A stretch of DNA of 64,000 nt from Halonotius pteroides (GTDB lineage Archaea > Halobacteriota > Halobacteria > Halobacteriales > Haloferacaceae): positions 1 through 64,000 of the forward strand of contig NZ_QMDW01000006.1 of NCBI RefSeq assembly GCF_003605635.1. The letters are read 5' to 3'. Below the pieces are notes generated by a model that saw only the letters and a program-made list of their open reading frames with translations, was not told the origin of the DNA and did not search any database. This document shows positions 40,510 to 49,079 of this stretch, in pieces. The stretch's first letter is position 1, and each line of letters starts with the position of its first letter. The translations under genes and the position numbers were made by a program.

Positions 40510-41070
40510 TTATCTAAGTTCAGGAGGAAAATCGAGATATGTTTCCACATTTTTACATTCTTTCCCTTTAGAAGGGTCATACCAGCATATCTCTCCTTCA
40601 ATTATAAAAACTAACCGATCTTGATTAAATATATAACCCTCGAATGTGGCATCAATTGGAATGGTGGAGTCACCAACTGATATTTGAATTTTTTCTTCAC
40701 AATCATATAGCACACCGCTGGCACAAGCAAGGTAGCACCCTTCGAGTTCAAAATTACAACCTCCATAGTGACAAACATTTATGCCAATTGAATATCCAAA
40801 AGCAGAATATTGTGTTCCTAAACAAACGCCTTCTTGTTGTTGTGTTGATATTTGATCCGACTCCTTTCTAATTATGGAGGATTGGGGATTATGTTTTACT
40901 TCGTCTTCCGATCCGATTTTGTACCAGTCAGGAGTCTTGTTATTATCAGTCGTGAATTCATCTGTTCCAGTTGATCCTGATTCCTGTGTTGCTGCAACAT
41001 TATTAATTGCGAGAGTTCCAGCACCAACACCGCTTAGGACTCTTAACAGGTGACGGCGTGATTTCACCAT
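40510..41070 (-). CDS. Secreted eight-cysteine protein, halocin-like candidate, 186 aa
   Basis: The N-terminus VKSRRHLLRVLSGVGAGTLA has twin arginines before a hydrophobic stretch and an AxA-like site (Tat signal). A hydrophilic spacer (about 30-85) follows. The rest holds eight cysteines (GVCLG, NVCHYGGC, EGCYLAC, YDC, EIC, KEC). A Tat leader, spacer and cysteine-rich C-terminus is also the plan of halocin C8-type precursors, but I see no clear sequence match. DNA composition is AT-rich, suggesting recent arrival. Confidence 0.6.
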   Translation of the reverse strand: MVKSRRHLLRVLSGVGAGTLAINNVAATQESGSTGTDEFTTDNNKTPDWYKIGSEDEVKHNPQSSIIRKESDQISTQQQEGVCLGTQYSAFGYSIGINVCHYGGCNFELEGCYLACASGVLYDCEEKIQISVGDSTIPIDATFEGYIFNQDRLVFIIEGEICWYDPSKGKECKNVETYLDFPPELR

Positions 41071-41252
41071 GTCAGTACATTATATTTTTCTAACATTTAA
41101 GTGTTTCTAAATATTAATTATATTTAAAACATATTGTTTTTATATGGCTATTTGTTGCACCGTCCAAGGTTGGTACTGTCGCGTAACGACCAACACAATT
41201 CACCTATGTTAAATTGATCAGCGTCATTCAACCCTTAGCGGCATCCACAACA

Positions 41253-42057
41253 TCATTGAGCCCCATCGCTACCGACCCGCTGCCTAATCGCCTTTAGAAT
41301 CTCGGCCTCGTTGAGCGTAATCCCACTCATCGAATACCTGCTCGATTCGATCATGTGACACCGCTGAGTCTCGCGTTTCGACGACGATATGCGGTTCGTA
41401 GCGGTCGCCGTCGAACCGCTCGTCGGCCATTTCGTCCTCGATAGCGTGGGCGGCGCGCTGGGCGGCCATGCGCTCGTCGTCAACGACAACGAAGATATCG
41501 AGATCGCTGGCACGGTCGGCCTCGCCGCGGGCAACGCTGCCGAACAGCACAATACCTGCGTCGTCGCCGATGGCGTCGATGAGTCGGTCGCGGACAGCCT
41601 GGACTGGCGAGCGGTATTCCGACTGTGGAATTCTCGCAATCGGATCAGTAGGCGAACCGGATTTTCGCGGATCGACATCGGAATCGGCCCAGCCGGTGAA
41701 ATCGTCCTCGGCGTATCCATCCTCGAACGCTTCCATGCTGAGCATTGTGGCACCAACAGCGGCGACGCGGTCGTCGTCGCCGACAGACCAGTATGGTGGC
41801 TCGTGTTCGACGAGCCCCTGTTCCTCCAGTCGTGAGAGTGTCGGATTGAGGCTCCCACGCGGCACCTCGGTTTCCGCGCCGATTTCCGCTGGCTTGAATC
41901 CGAGTTCAGGGTGTTGGGCGAGAAACGAGAGGATCCTGTAGGCGTTCGACCCCGGATCGATTGGCAGTGCTTCGACTGCCTCCCGAGCCTGTTTGTACTC
42001 GTCGAACTCTACCGGCATATTCGAATATATCTGTTGTATGCGTTTGTATGCTTCCAC
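41253..42057 (-). pseudogene. Winged-helix/MNT antitoxin gene with a one-base frameshift, HEPN partner missing
   Basis: The main frame has a winged helix (GFKPAEIGAETEVPRGSLNPTLSRLEEQGLV) and the MNT site GSVARGEADRASDLDIF, the same architecture as 3395-4072. It ends early as WDYAQRGRDSKGD. The adjacent frame from about 41327 gives SGITLNEAEILKAIRQRV, the normal tail of this family (compare ATGITLYDSDILKQLK in the other copy). One extra G at 41326-41330 explains the shift. No HEPN gene follows; the AT-rich patch begins instead. A protein truncated in the tail could still be made. Confidence 0.8.
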
Positions 42058-42117
42058 GCGAGTAGCAGGAGAACATCACTGCATCGAATCTGCCAGTGGC
42101 GGTCGAATCAGTCGTTG

Positions 42118-42145
42118 GTTCGACTCAACGACCTGCTCGCCGAGC
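42118..42145 (-). repeat. Short remnant matching the guaB 3' end
   Basis: The minus strand reads GEQVVES in frame, against EQVAESD at the ends of the guaB-like gene (44254) and of the degenerate copy (42833). Similarity covers only about 28 bp, so it could be chance, but it lies 0.7 kb from the larger remnant in the same orientation. Confidence 0.3.
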
Positions 42146-42232
42146 AAAATAGCAGTCTGAACTGCCCGATGTCGCGTAGCGTCGCTCGCGCTGGCGACAC
42201 ATCTAATAGTACCACCTGAGTACCACGAAGAT

Positions 42233-42499
42233 ATGAACACGGAGACGCCCGAAGACAACGAGATGGTGAAACTCAACGTCAAAGTTCCAGAGCCGCTGCT
42301 TGAGGAGATCGACGAACTGGCCGGCGAACTGAACTACACGAATCGCTCGGAGTTCGTACGCGAGGTACTGCGCGATACGACCGAGCCGATCCTGACACCT
42401 GGCGCAAAAGAGGGGATCGCCCAGGGGTATGCCGACGTGGCAGCCGGCCGCACGATGACCCACGAGGAAATGAAAGAGAAGTACGACGTAGACGATTGA
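42233..42499 (+). CDS. Ribbon-helix-helix antitoxin, 88 aa
   Basis: MVKLNVKVPEPLLEEIDELAGELNYTNRSEFVREVLRD is a classical RHH unit (strand, then two helices). The tail (AAGRTMTHEEMKEKYDVDD) resembles the toxin-wrapping part of ParD/RelB-type antitoxins. It lies 12 bp before a RelE-like gene on the same strand. Confidence 0.85.
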   Translation: MNTETPEDNEMVKLNVKVPEPLLEEIDELAGELNYTNRSEFVREVLRDTTEPILTPGAKEGIAQGYADVAAGRTMTHEEMKEKYDVDD

Positions 42500-42511
42500 G
42501 AGGGCCGACAG

Positions 42512-42811
42512 GTGGCTCACGATATCGTCTACGCTGAGACGCTCGATGAAACTCTCGAGGATCTAGAAAAAGAAGACGCCCAGCGCGTCATCAGAAAACT
42601 CGGTGACATCGCTGATTTTCCCGATCATTTCCTCGACGGTCTGAAGAATCATCCGGGCTACAAGCTGCGTGTCGGCGACTTCCAGATGCTGGTCGACTGG
42701 GACAAAGACAACGAAACGCTGTACGGTATCGATGTGTTCGAGCGAAAACACGAGTACCGCGAACTCGGAAACTATCGGGAAGTGTGGGGTTCGTGGCGCG
42801 ACGATAGCTAA
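42512..42811 (+). CDS. RelE/ParE-family toxin candidate, 99 aa
   Basis: The order TLEDLEKEDAQRVIRKLGDI, HPGYKLRVGDFQMLVDWDKDNETLYGIDVFERKHEYR matches the RelE fold, with the R-x-GDxR/Q-like strand and a C-terminal H/Y/R set. RelE cuts mRNA on the ribosome, while ParE hits gyrase; haloarchaeal members are usually called RelE. It starts with GTG at 42512. Confidence 0.85.
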   Translation: MAHDIVYAETLDETLEDLEKEDAQRVIRKLGDIADFPDHFLDGLKNHPGYKLRVGDFQMLVDWDKDNETLYGIDVFERKHEYRELGNYREVWGSWRDDS

Positions 42812-42832
42812 CCCACACGACCACCCAGTATC

Positions 42833-43290
42833 TTAGTCCGACTCGGCGACCTGCTCGATACCCGACTGCGACACACCAGACTCCACGAGCACGCCGTGAG
42901 CACTCTCGCGATCCTTCGCGCCGTCGGAGAGTTTCACGAACACCGCGTTCTCGCGGGCCTCAGAGATCGTCTGCCCGCTGCAGTAGCTCAGCCCCGAGCG
43001 AATCCCAGCGCAGAACTCCTCGGTCAGCGGCGCGAGCGGGCATTTATACGGCGTCAACGCCTCAACGCCATCGCCGGAGTCGACATCGATCTCCTTGTCT
43101 TCGCGGTCGTCGTTGGCCGCGGTCGAGGCCATCCCGTGGGAGCGTTTGAACCGCTTGCCGTTGTGTGTGACGACGCGGCCCGGCGTCTCCTCAGTATCAA
43201 AAAAGCCGCCTATCATCACTGCCTCCGTGTCGGTCATGACCGCAACCCCCGGTTCGTCGGCGCGGCCGACCCCGCTCTGCTCGCAGCTCG
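42833..43290 (-). pseudogene. Degenerate copy of the guaB 3' end
   Basis: The frame from 43237 reads MIGGFFDTEETPGRVVTHNGKRFKRSHGMASTAANDDRED and ends EQVAESD, closely matching the C-terminal third of the guaB-like protein at 44254-45327. Upstream, RADEPGVAVMTD matches RADELGITVMAD, but the segment that should follow (GGIQNSGDAAKALMAGA) is deleted. The catalytic cysteine region is absent, so this cannot be an active enzyme. Confidence 0.85.
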
Positions 43291-43605
43291 TGTATCGGTC
43301 GTTCAGGTAGGTAGTGACAACGCTTGCGTTCTCTCTGCACTGTTGACCGACTCCGTGCGGCAGCGAGAGGACGATCTATCTCATCAGATATCATATAAGA
43401 ACGACTTTGCATCGCCATAGTGAAAACTGATCACATCCCGGATAGTCGGTTAAGATGGCTTATTAATTGGTTTATAATGAGTAATCGTATATATTCAGTC
43501 GCTGGGTACCAACCATAATTAGGCTGGTGATTTGTAGAATCACACCAGATAGTTCATACAGCAAACGCACGTATAATCTGCTACAGTACGACGACCGCTT
43601 AGACC
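43291..43605. other. Gene-free stretch with AT-rich promoter region
   Basis: I see no gene. The right part is AT-rich, with TTATTAATTGGTTTATAAT at about 43460-43480 and a run CGTATATATTC at about 43488-43498. These could be promoter elements for the membrane protein at 43606. The left part is decayed DNA next to the guaB remnant. Confidence 0.5.
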
Positions 43606-44073
43606 ATGACCGAAGAAACTCAATCTACCGCGTTGACGACATACAGAGAGCAGTTTGCGGCTATTGACACACGGGCCACGGAGCTAATGGATCGATGGAG
43701 CATCCCCATGTTGCGTGGTTCTGTTGCGATCATCTTTATCTGGTTTGGCGCGCTCAAACCACTGGGTATCAGCCCCGCGGCTGAGCTCGTTGCCAACACC
43801 GTCTACTGGATGCCACCGGAGATCTTTGTACCGATTCTTGGTGTGTGGGAGGTTGCAATCGGGATCTGTCTTCTCTATCGGCCGCTGATTCGAATCGGCC
43901 TCCTGTTGTTGTTCCTCCAGATGGTGGGCACGTTTCTCCCGGTTGTGCTGCTGCCGGATGTTGTCTTCGCCACGTTCCCGTACGGTCTCACCCTTGAGGG
44001 ACAGTATATCGCAAAGAATCTCGTTGTCATCGGAGCCGCCCTTGTCGTTGGCGGGACACTCAGAGAACAGTAG
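43606..44073 (+). CDS. DUF417/DoxX-like four-helix membrane protein, 155 aa
   Basis: Four hydrophobic segments are visible: GSVAIIFIWFGALKPLGI, IFVPILGVWEVAIGICLL, IGLLLLFLQMVGTFLPVVLL and NLVVIGAALVVGG. The pattern with an early W-F-G-x-x-K-P matches the DUF417/YkgB-type branch of DoxX-like proteins. Function is unknown. Confidence 0.7.
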   Translation: MTEETQSTALTTYREQFAAIDTRATELMDRWSIPMLRGSVAIIFIWFGALKPLGISPAAELVANTVYWMPPEIFVPILGVWEVAIGICLLYRPLIRIGLLLLFLQMVGTFLPVVLLPDVVFATFPYGLTLEGQYIAKNLVVIGAALVVGGTLREQ

Positions 44074-44122
44074 CCGGTCACCACGGAAGGCGTTGATATC
44101 GATGTGTTTGCAATACCGTTGA

Positions 44123-44198
44123 CGGGCTGGGAGGAATTTGAATCCTCGATCTTCTGGTTAAGAGCCAGACGCTTTAAACCTGCCTAAGCTACCAGCCC
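44123..44198 (-). tRNA. tRNA-Lys (anticodon CUU), copy 1
   Basis: Folded on the minus strand: acceptor GGGCTGG/CCAGCCC, D stem GCTT/AAGC, anticodon stem TCTGG/CCAGA with loop CTCTTAA (anticodon CUU), T stem GAGGA/TCCTC with loop TTCAAAT. The T arm and D arm are more AT-rich than in copy 2 (57961-58034). No CCA is encoded. It lies between the DoxX-like gene and guaB. Confidence 0.9.
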
Positions 44199-44253
44199 AA
44201 CACTGAATCGAAACAGTTGCACACTATTCAAGCTGGCTGTTTCGGCCGGCGGA

Positions 44254-45327
44254 TCAGTCCGACTCAGCGACCTGCTCAGCGCGTCCCTGCTCAACACCGG
44301 ACTCCACGAGCACGCCGTGGGCACTCTCACGTTCCTTCGCGCCGTCGGAAACCTTCACAAACACCGCCTTCTCACGGGCCGCCGGGATCGTGTGCCCGCC
44401 ACAGTAGCTCAGCCCCGAGCGAATCCCGGCGATGAACTCTTCGGTCAGCGGCGCGAGCGGGCCTTTGTACGGCGTCAACGCCTCGACGCCCTCACCGGAA
44501 TCAACGTCGATCTCCTTGTCCTCGCGGTCGTCGTTGGCCGCGGTCGAGGCCATCCCGCGGGAGCGTTTGAACCGCTCGCCGTTGTGTGTGACGACGCGGC
44601 CCGGTGCCTCGTCGGTGCCGGCGAAAAATCCACCCATCATCACCGTCTCCGCGCCGGCCATCAGGGCCTTGGCGGCGTCCCCGGAGTTTTGAATCCCGCC
44701 GTCGGCCATGACCGTGATCCCGAGTTCGTCGGCACGGTCGGCACACTCGTCGACCGCCGACAGTTGTGGGTAGCCCGCGCCAGCGACCTCGCGGGTCGTG
44801 CAATGGGAGCCCGGCCCGACGCCGACTTTCACGCAGTCCGCGCCCGCATCATAGAGATCCTCGACGGCATCAGGCGTGACGACGTTGCCGGCGATCAGTT
44901 CCGGATCGTACTCCGCGCGGATTTCCGCGACCGCGTCGAGTGCGCGTTCCATGTGGCCGTGGGCGACATCAAGCACGACCGCGTCGCCGCCAGCGTTCAG
45001 AATCGCCTCGGTGCGGTCGAGATAGTCCTCGTCGATGCCGACCGCCGCGGCGACGGGGCCACCCTGCTCGACGACCTCGTAGACCGCCGCGGCCTGTTCC
45101 TCTATCGAGAGGAAGCGGTGGATAACACCCAGTCCGCCGAGGTCGGCCAGTGCGGTCGCCGTCTCGGCTTCAGTGACGGTGTCCATCGCCGCGCTGACGA
45201 TGGGGATGTCCAGCGAGAGCGACGGCGTCAACTGTGCGGTGAGGTCGATGTCGCTTCGACTATCCACAGCTGATCGCTGTGGAACCAGCAATGCGTCTCC
45301 GTACGAGAGTCCGGTGCGGAACTCCAT
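44254..45327 (-). CDS. guaB: IMP dehydrogenase/GMP reductase-type protein, 357 aa
   Basis: It is a TIM-barrel enzyme with the catalytic cysteine loop GVGPGSHCTTREVAG (C176), IVSAAMDTVTE at the start of the barrel, and DGGIQNSGDAAKALMAGA for phosphate binding. The flap region GMASTAANDDREDKE is present. CBS domains, usual in full-length IMP dehydrogenases, are absent, so both a CBS-less GuaB and a GMP reductase are possible. Partial copies lie nearby at 42833-43290. Confidence 0.85.
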   Translation of the reverse strand: MEFRTGLSYGDALLVPQRSAVDSRSDIDLTAQLTPSLSLDIPIVSAAMDTVTEAETATALADLGGLGVIHRFLSIEEQAAAVYEVVEQGGPVAAAVGIDEDYLDRTEAILNAGGDAVVLDVAHGHMERALDAVAEIRAEYDPELIAGNVVTPDAVEDLYDAGADCVKVGVGPGSHCTTREVAGAGYPQLSAVDECADRADELGITVMADGGIQNSGDAAKALMAGAETVMMGGFFAGTDEAPGRVVTHNGERFKRSRGMASTAANDDREDKEIDVDSGEGVEALTPYKGPLAPLTEEFIAGIRSGLSYCGGHTIPAAREKAVFVKVSDGAKERESAHGVLVESGVEQGRAEQVAESD

Positions 45328-45468
45328 GTGTAACCTTCGTCAAACAGGAGCGACACGGTATTAACCCTGTTTGTCTCGGATGCTACTACCGCAGCGCAAA
45401 CGATTTAATCGCTGGCGCGTTTATCTTGAGGGAACACACGTCACGCTTGCGGGACTCCATGTGTAACC
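45321..45468 (-). repeat. 15-bp repeat of the guaB start region, copies at 45321-45335 and 45454-45468
   Basis: GGTTACACATGGAGT occurs twice on the minus strand, 133 bp apart. The proximal copy spans the guaB start codon; the distal copy also reads ATGGAG in a short dead-end frame. It may be a relic of duplication of the gene's 5' end, or a paired regulatory site. Confidence 0.5.
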
Positions 45469-45572
45469 ACCCCCGTTTTGTGACGTGTGTCTCCAGTTCG
45501 TGAGCAACAGGTCTCCTTTAGCCGCCAGCAACACAGTCCTCAGCCTGTGAGTGACGCGCTGGCGGTCGATTT

Positions 45573-46568
45573 CTAAAGGTTGAGGCCGCGAATCGAGACA
45601 CCAGCCCCGGCGTCGTGGTCACCGCTCGCTTCGACGTGACCGATCACGCGGCCATCGGTCGCGGCTGCGAGATCAGCGGCGGTCTCGTCGGCGGCGACGG
45701 CCGCGACAAAGCCGGTACCCATGTTGAACGTCGTGTGCATCTCGGCGTCGGAGACGTTGCCCTGCTCTTGGACAAAGTCAAAGACCGGCTGCGCATCGAA
45801 GGGGTCGTCAACGACGTAGCGATGCTCGCCGAGCCGCTGGAGGTTCCCCCAGCCGCCGCCGGTGATATGGGCCGCGTCGCGAACGCCGTGGGCGCGCATC
45901 GGTGTCAACAGTTCGGTATAAATACGGGTCGGCTCCAGCAAGGCCTCGCCGATGGTCTCGTAGCCGTCGAACGGACAGGGGTCGGTGTACTCGTGATCGC
46001 GGGTCGTCGCCGTCCGCGCGAGTGTGAGTCCGTTGGAGTGAATCCCGGAGGATTCCCAGCCGACGAGCGTGTCGCCCGGCTCGGCCGCGCCGTCGAAGAG
46101 GCCGTCCTTGTCGGCGAGGCCGACACAGGCACCCGCGAGATCGAGGCCCTTGACGACCTCCGGCATCACGGCGGTTTCGCCGCCAACGAGCTCGATATCG
46201 GCCTGGTCGGCACCGGCGGCCAGCCCCTCGCCGATCTGTTCGGCGAAGTCGTCGTCGGGCTCATCGACAGCGAGATAGTCGACGAAGGCGACTGGCCGGA
46301 CGCCAGCAGCAACGAGGTCGTTGACGTTCATCGCAATGCAGTCGATCCCGACCGTCGAGTAGTCGCCGAGGGCGTCGGCGACCAGTAGTTTCGTGCCGAC
46401 GCCATCAGTAGCTAAGGCGAGATATCGGTCGCCGATGTCGAGTAAGCCGGCGTAGTCGCCGTCGCTGTCGCCGACCGCGTCGATCAGCGCGGCCGTCGCC
46501 GACTCGCTGGCTGCGATATCGACGCCCGTATCGGCGTAGGTGAGTTCGTCGTCCGCGTCGTCAGTCAT
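45573..46568 (-). CDS. purM: Phosphoribosylformylglycinamidine cyclo-ligase, 331 aa
   Basis: The protein has YADTGVDIAA at the start, LATDGVGTKL, IDCIAMNVNDLVAAG, VGGETAVMPEVV and ITGGGWGNLQRL, all typical of PurM (AIR synthase). It performs the fifth step of purine synthesis, closing the imidazole ring with ATP. It lies next to the guaB-like gene in the same direction, a purine-related pairing. Confidence 0.95.
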   Translation of the reverse strand: MTDDADDELTYADTGVDIAASESATAALIDAVGDSDGDYAGLLDIGDRYLALATDGVGTKLLVADALGDYSTVGIDCIAMNVNDLVAAGVRPVAFVDYLAVDEPDDDFAEQIGEGLAAGADQADIELVGGETAVMPEVVKGLDLAGACVGLADKDGLFDGAAEPGDTLVGWESSGIHSNGLTLARTATTRDHEYTDPCPFDGYETIGEALLEPTRIYTELLTPMRAHGVRDAAHITGGGWGNLQRLGEHRYVVDDPFDAQPVFDFVQEQGNVSDAEMHTTFNMGTGFVAAVAADETAADLAAATDGRVIGHVEASGDHDAGAGVSIRGLNL

Positions 46569-46619
46569 ACCTCACAGCGCGGGCAGCGAACACAAAAGCG
46601 CGGTGATTCGGCGGGTCGC

Positions 46620-47267
46620 TTAGATGATACTGATGTCGAGCGTCGTCCACGCAATGTAGGTCAACACCGCACTCAGCAGGAACGTTCCGCCCCAGACCGG
46701 TTTGCTCCACGCGATGACAGTCTTCCCGTCGAGCGGGCCGAACGGCACAAGATTGAACGCCGCCAGAAACAGGTTGACGATGATCCCGAGTTGGCCAAGC
46801 AGGACAAGCAGCCCCAGATTTAGCCCGATGCCACCGAGATACACCGGGAGGAAGACCGCCGCCAACACGAGGTTCATCACCGGGCCGGCGATGGCGATAT
46901 GGCCGTGTTCACGCTCGTTGAGGTAGCCGCGGTGGTGTACCGCACCGGGTGCGGCGAAAATGAATCCAAGCAGCGCGCTCATGACCGCCAGAAACAACAT
47001 GTTGTAGTCGGCCCGAAACTCCGCGATCTGGCCGTAGTTGACGGCGACGACCTTGTGGGCGAGTTCGTGCAGCAGGAAGGCGACACCGGCGGTCAACAGG
47101 CTCACCCCGAGCAGCACAACGATGCCGGCCCCAAGTGCAAGAACGTTCGGCCCGCCGCCGGGGAAAAAGATCGTGAAGGCCAGCCCCAAGGCGGCCCAGG
47201 CGACCAGCAGATCACGCACCTCACGGCTACTGAACTCGTAGTCGCCGATCCGATAGGCGGTGCTCAC
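46620..47267 (-). CDS. M50-family (site-2-type) membrane metalloprotease, 215 aa
   Basis: The zinc site HELAHK lies in a membrane helix (VAFLLHELAHKVVAV), and the third ligand region is LVPFGPLDGKTV. About six hydrophobic segments are visible. Members cut membrane-bound substrates. It overlaps the TraB gene by 4 bp (ATGA), so the two are co-translated. Confidence 0.9.
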   Translation of the reverse strand: MSTAYRIGDYEFSSREVRDLLVAWAALGLAFTIFFPGGGPNVLALGAGIVVLLGVSLLTAGVAFLLHELAHKVVAVNYGQIAEFRADYNMLFLAVMSALLGFIFAAPGAVHHRGYLNEREHGHIAIAGPVMNLVLAAVFLPVYLGGIGLNLGLLVLLGQLGIIVNLFLAAFNLVPFGPLDGKTVIAWSKPVWGGTFLLSAVLTYIAWTTLDISII

Positions 47268-48958
47268 GTGATCGTCCTCCAGATCAGCTCCGCGCTGTTG
47301 GCCGCGCCATCGAGCATAAGCTGTGAGATCCCATCGACACCACCGAGTTCGGCCCCAAGCAGGGGCAGGATGTAGCTCACAAACAGCGCGCTGGCGACGA
47401 TGCTGCCGACATTCGTCAGGGCAACGACCATGATCAACTTGAACAACGGGACATCAAACATCTCACCGAGGATCTCGCCGATCGGTTTCGTCTCATCGGA
47501 CAGCAGATCGTTGAGCGTCCCGATGTCGCCGACATTGACCGTCAGATGCCGAAGCTCAACGTAGCCGGCGAACCAGCCCGGCGCGAGGGCGGGGTTGATT
47601 GAGGTCATCCACGCAACCGCGCCGCCGACGCCGGCCGACAACCACCGCGCGCCAGCCAGCTTGGCAAAGCCAGCGGCGAAGACGGCGTTGATCAGGAACC
47701 ACGCGCCGAACACACGCAGCAGAAACCCGTTTTGGACGCCCGCCATCGCCAACAACACAAAGAAACTCACAAACGCGACCGAGAGGGCGATCCCGATGAT
47801 CTTCCCCCACGGGATCCCGCGGCCGGTTTCCTCGCCGACCAGCGTGTCCATCGGCGGCAACGAGGCCGGATCGTCGAGATACCCCTCGATCCCCGCACGG
47901 TGACCCGCGCCGACGACCGCCAACACGTCGTAGCCAGCATCCCGAAGCCCGACCAACTGGTGGCCGATGTAGGCGTCGCGCTCGTCGATCAGGGCCTCCG
48001 CGCCGCCAGGGCTGAACTGCCGAAACTCCTCCATCATCACCGTCACCACGTCAGCGTCGGTCAGCTCCTCGATCTCCATCTCGTCGATGCCGCCCTCAGG
48101 AGCTGGGCCACTCGGGCCCAACAGGCCGATCACCACAGCGGCGACCAGCCCAAGGGCAAGCCCGCCGACGAGGCCGAGGGTCAGGCTGCCGATAATCGTG
48201 ACGGCGAATCCGCCGAGCAGCGAGCCGACAGCGGCGTCGGCAACCCCGGCGGCGGCGACAACGGAGGCAACGGCCCAGCCACCGCCAAGCGAGGCAACTA
48301 AACGGCGATCAGCACCAAGCGCGAGGCCGGCGAGTTGATCAATGAGGAGGGCAGCAGCGAGGCCGAGCAGGCCGCTTGCGGCAGCGCGAAGATAGACCGC
48401 CTCGGTGATGCCGACCGCACCACCGAAAAGCGCGAGAGCAGGGCCGGCGACCAAACCAACGATGAGGCCGACCATCACGCCGACGACGCGGCTGTCGGTG
48501 ACGCCGAAGGCGAGGCCGCCGACCATCCGCAGCTTTTCGGTGATCGTCATCCGCGCCCAGAACCGCTGGATCGTCTCTTGGATGTCGCGGTCGACGAGGG
48601 CGACATCGATGCCGTATTCCTCGGCGGTTTCGACGGCGGCCAGCATATCCGCGCCGGGATCGATATCGAACTGCTCGCCAAGGCGGGTTTGGACGTACGA
48701 CAACATCCAGTAGGCGAGAAACTGAAACACGGTGTTGCCCTGCAGCAGGTCACCGGCCTCGAGGTCGTCGGGCTCTTGGCCCTTCAGTTGGCGATATCGG
48801 CCGTCATCGAGTTCGACGGCGACGACATCCGGCTGTTCGTCGGCGATCGCGGCTTCGACCTCCTCGACGCTGGCCTTCGAGACGTGGGCGGTCCCGATGA
48901 CCGATACCGACCCCTCGCCGTCTGTCGGCTCGGGTGGTCGATCCGCGGGCGTGCTCAT
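47264..48958 (-). CDS. TraB-family membrane protein, 564 aa
   Basis: The N-terminal TraB domain has SVIGTAHVSKASVEEV, PDVVAVELDDGRYRQL and a later AYIGHQLVGLRDAGYDVLAVVGAGHRAGI, the GTAH/E/GxGH pattern of this putative protease or erythromycin-esterase-like superfamily. The C-terminal half has many membrane segments. Start ATG 48958 was chosen for similarity; a longer frame lacks it. The tight link with the M50 protease suggests shared membrane protein work. Confidence 0.85.
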   Translation of the reverse strand: MSTPADRPPEPTDGEGSVSVIGTAHVSKASVEEVEAAIADEQPDVVAVELDDGRYRQLKGQEPDDLEAGDLLQGNTVFQFLAYWMLSYVQTRLGEQFDIDPGADMLAAVETAEEYGIDVALVDRDIQETIQRFWARMTITEKLRMVGGLAFGVTDSRVVGVMVGLIVGLVAGPALALFGGAVGITEAVYLRAAASGLLGLAAALLIDQLAGLALGADRRLVASLGGGWAVASVVAAAGVADAAVGSLLGGFAVTIIGSLTLGLVGGLALGLVAAVVIGLLGPSGPAPEGGIDEMEIEELTDADVVTVMMEEFRQFSPGGAEALIDERDAYIGHQLVGLRDAGYDVLAVVGAGHRAGIEGYLDDPASLPPMDTLVGEETGRGIPWGKIIGIALSVAFVSFFVLLAMAGVQNGFLLRVFGAWFLINAVFAAGFAKLAGARWLSAGVGGAVAWMTSINPALAPGWFAGYVELRHLTVNVGDIGTLNDLLSDETKPIGEILGEMFDVPLFKLIMVVALTNVGSIVASALFVSYILPLLGAELGGVDGISQLMLDGAANSAELIWRTIT

Positions 48959-49079
48959 TGGCCGCGTTTGTCCACCGGCGGGTTTATTCGTGTCGGAGTC
49001 AGCGTTTGGCAACCACAACAGTCGGAACGTAGAGCCACCGCGGGAACAGCTATTCATACGTCCCACCCAAAGAGTGGGT

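Noticed and set aside
40114-41070. Provirus or full mobile element in the AT-rich patch
   Set aside because: I find no integrase, capsid or terminal repeats; only two small genes are supported.
44123-44198. tRNA-Lys as an integration target with an attachment-site duplicate
   Set aside because: I looked for a partial copy of the tRNA 3' end in the flanking DNA and saw none; the second tRNA-Lys is a complete and different gene.
44317-45273. 318-codon frame antisense to guaB
   Set aside because: Another GC-driven shadow; the guaB strand carries the catalytic cysteine loop and full barrel.
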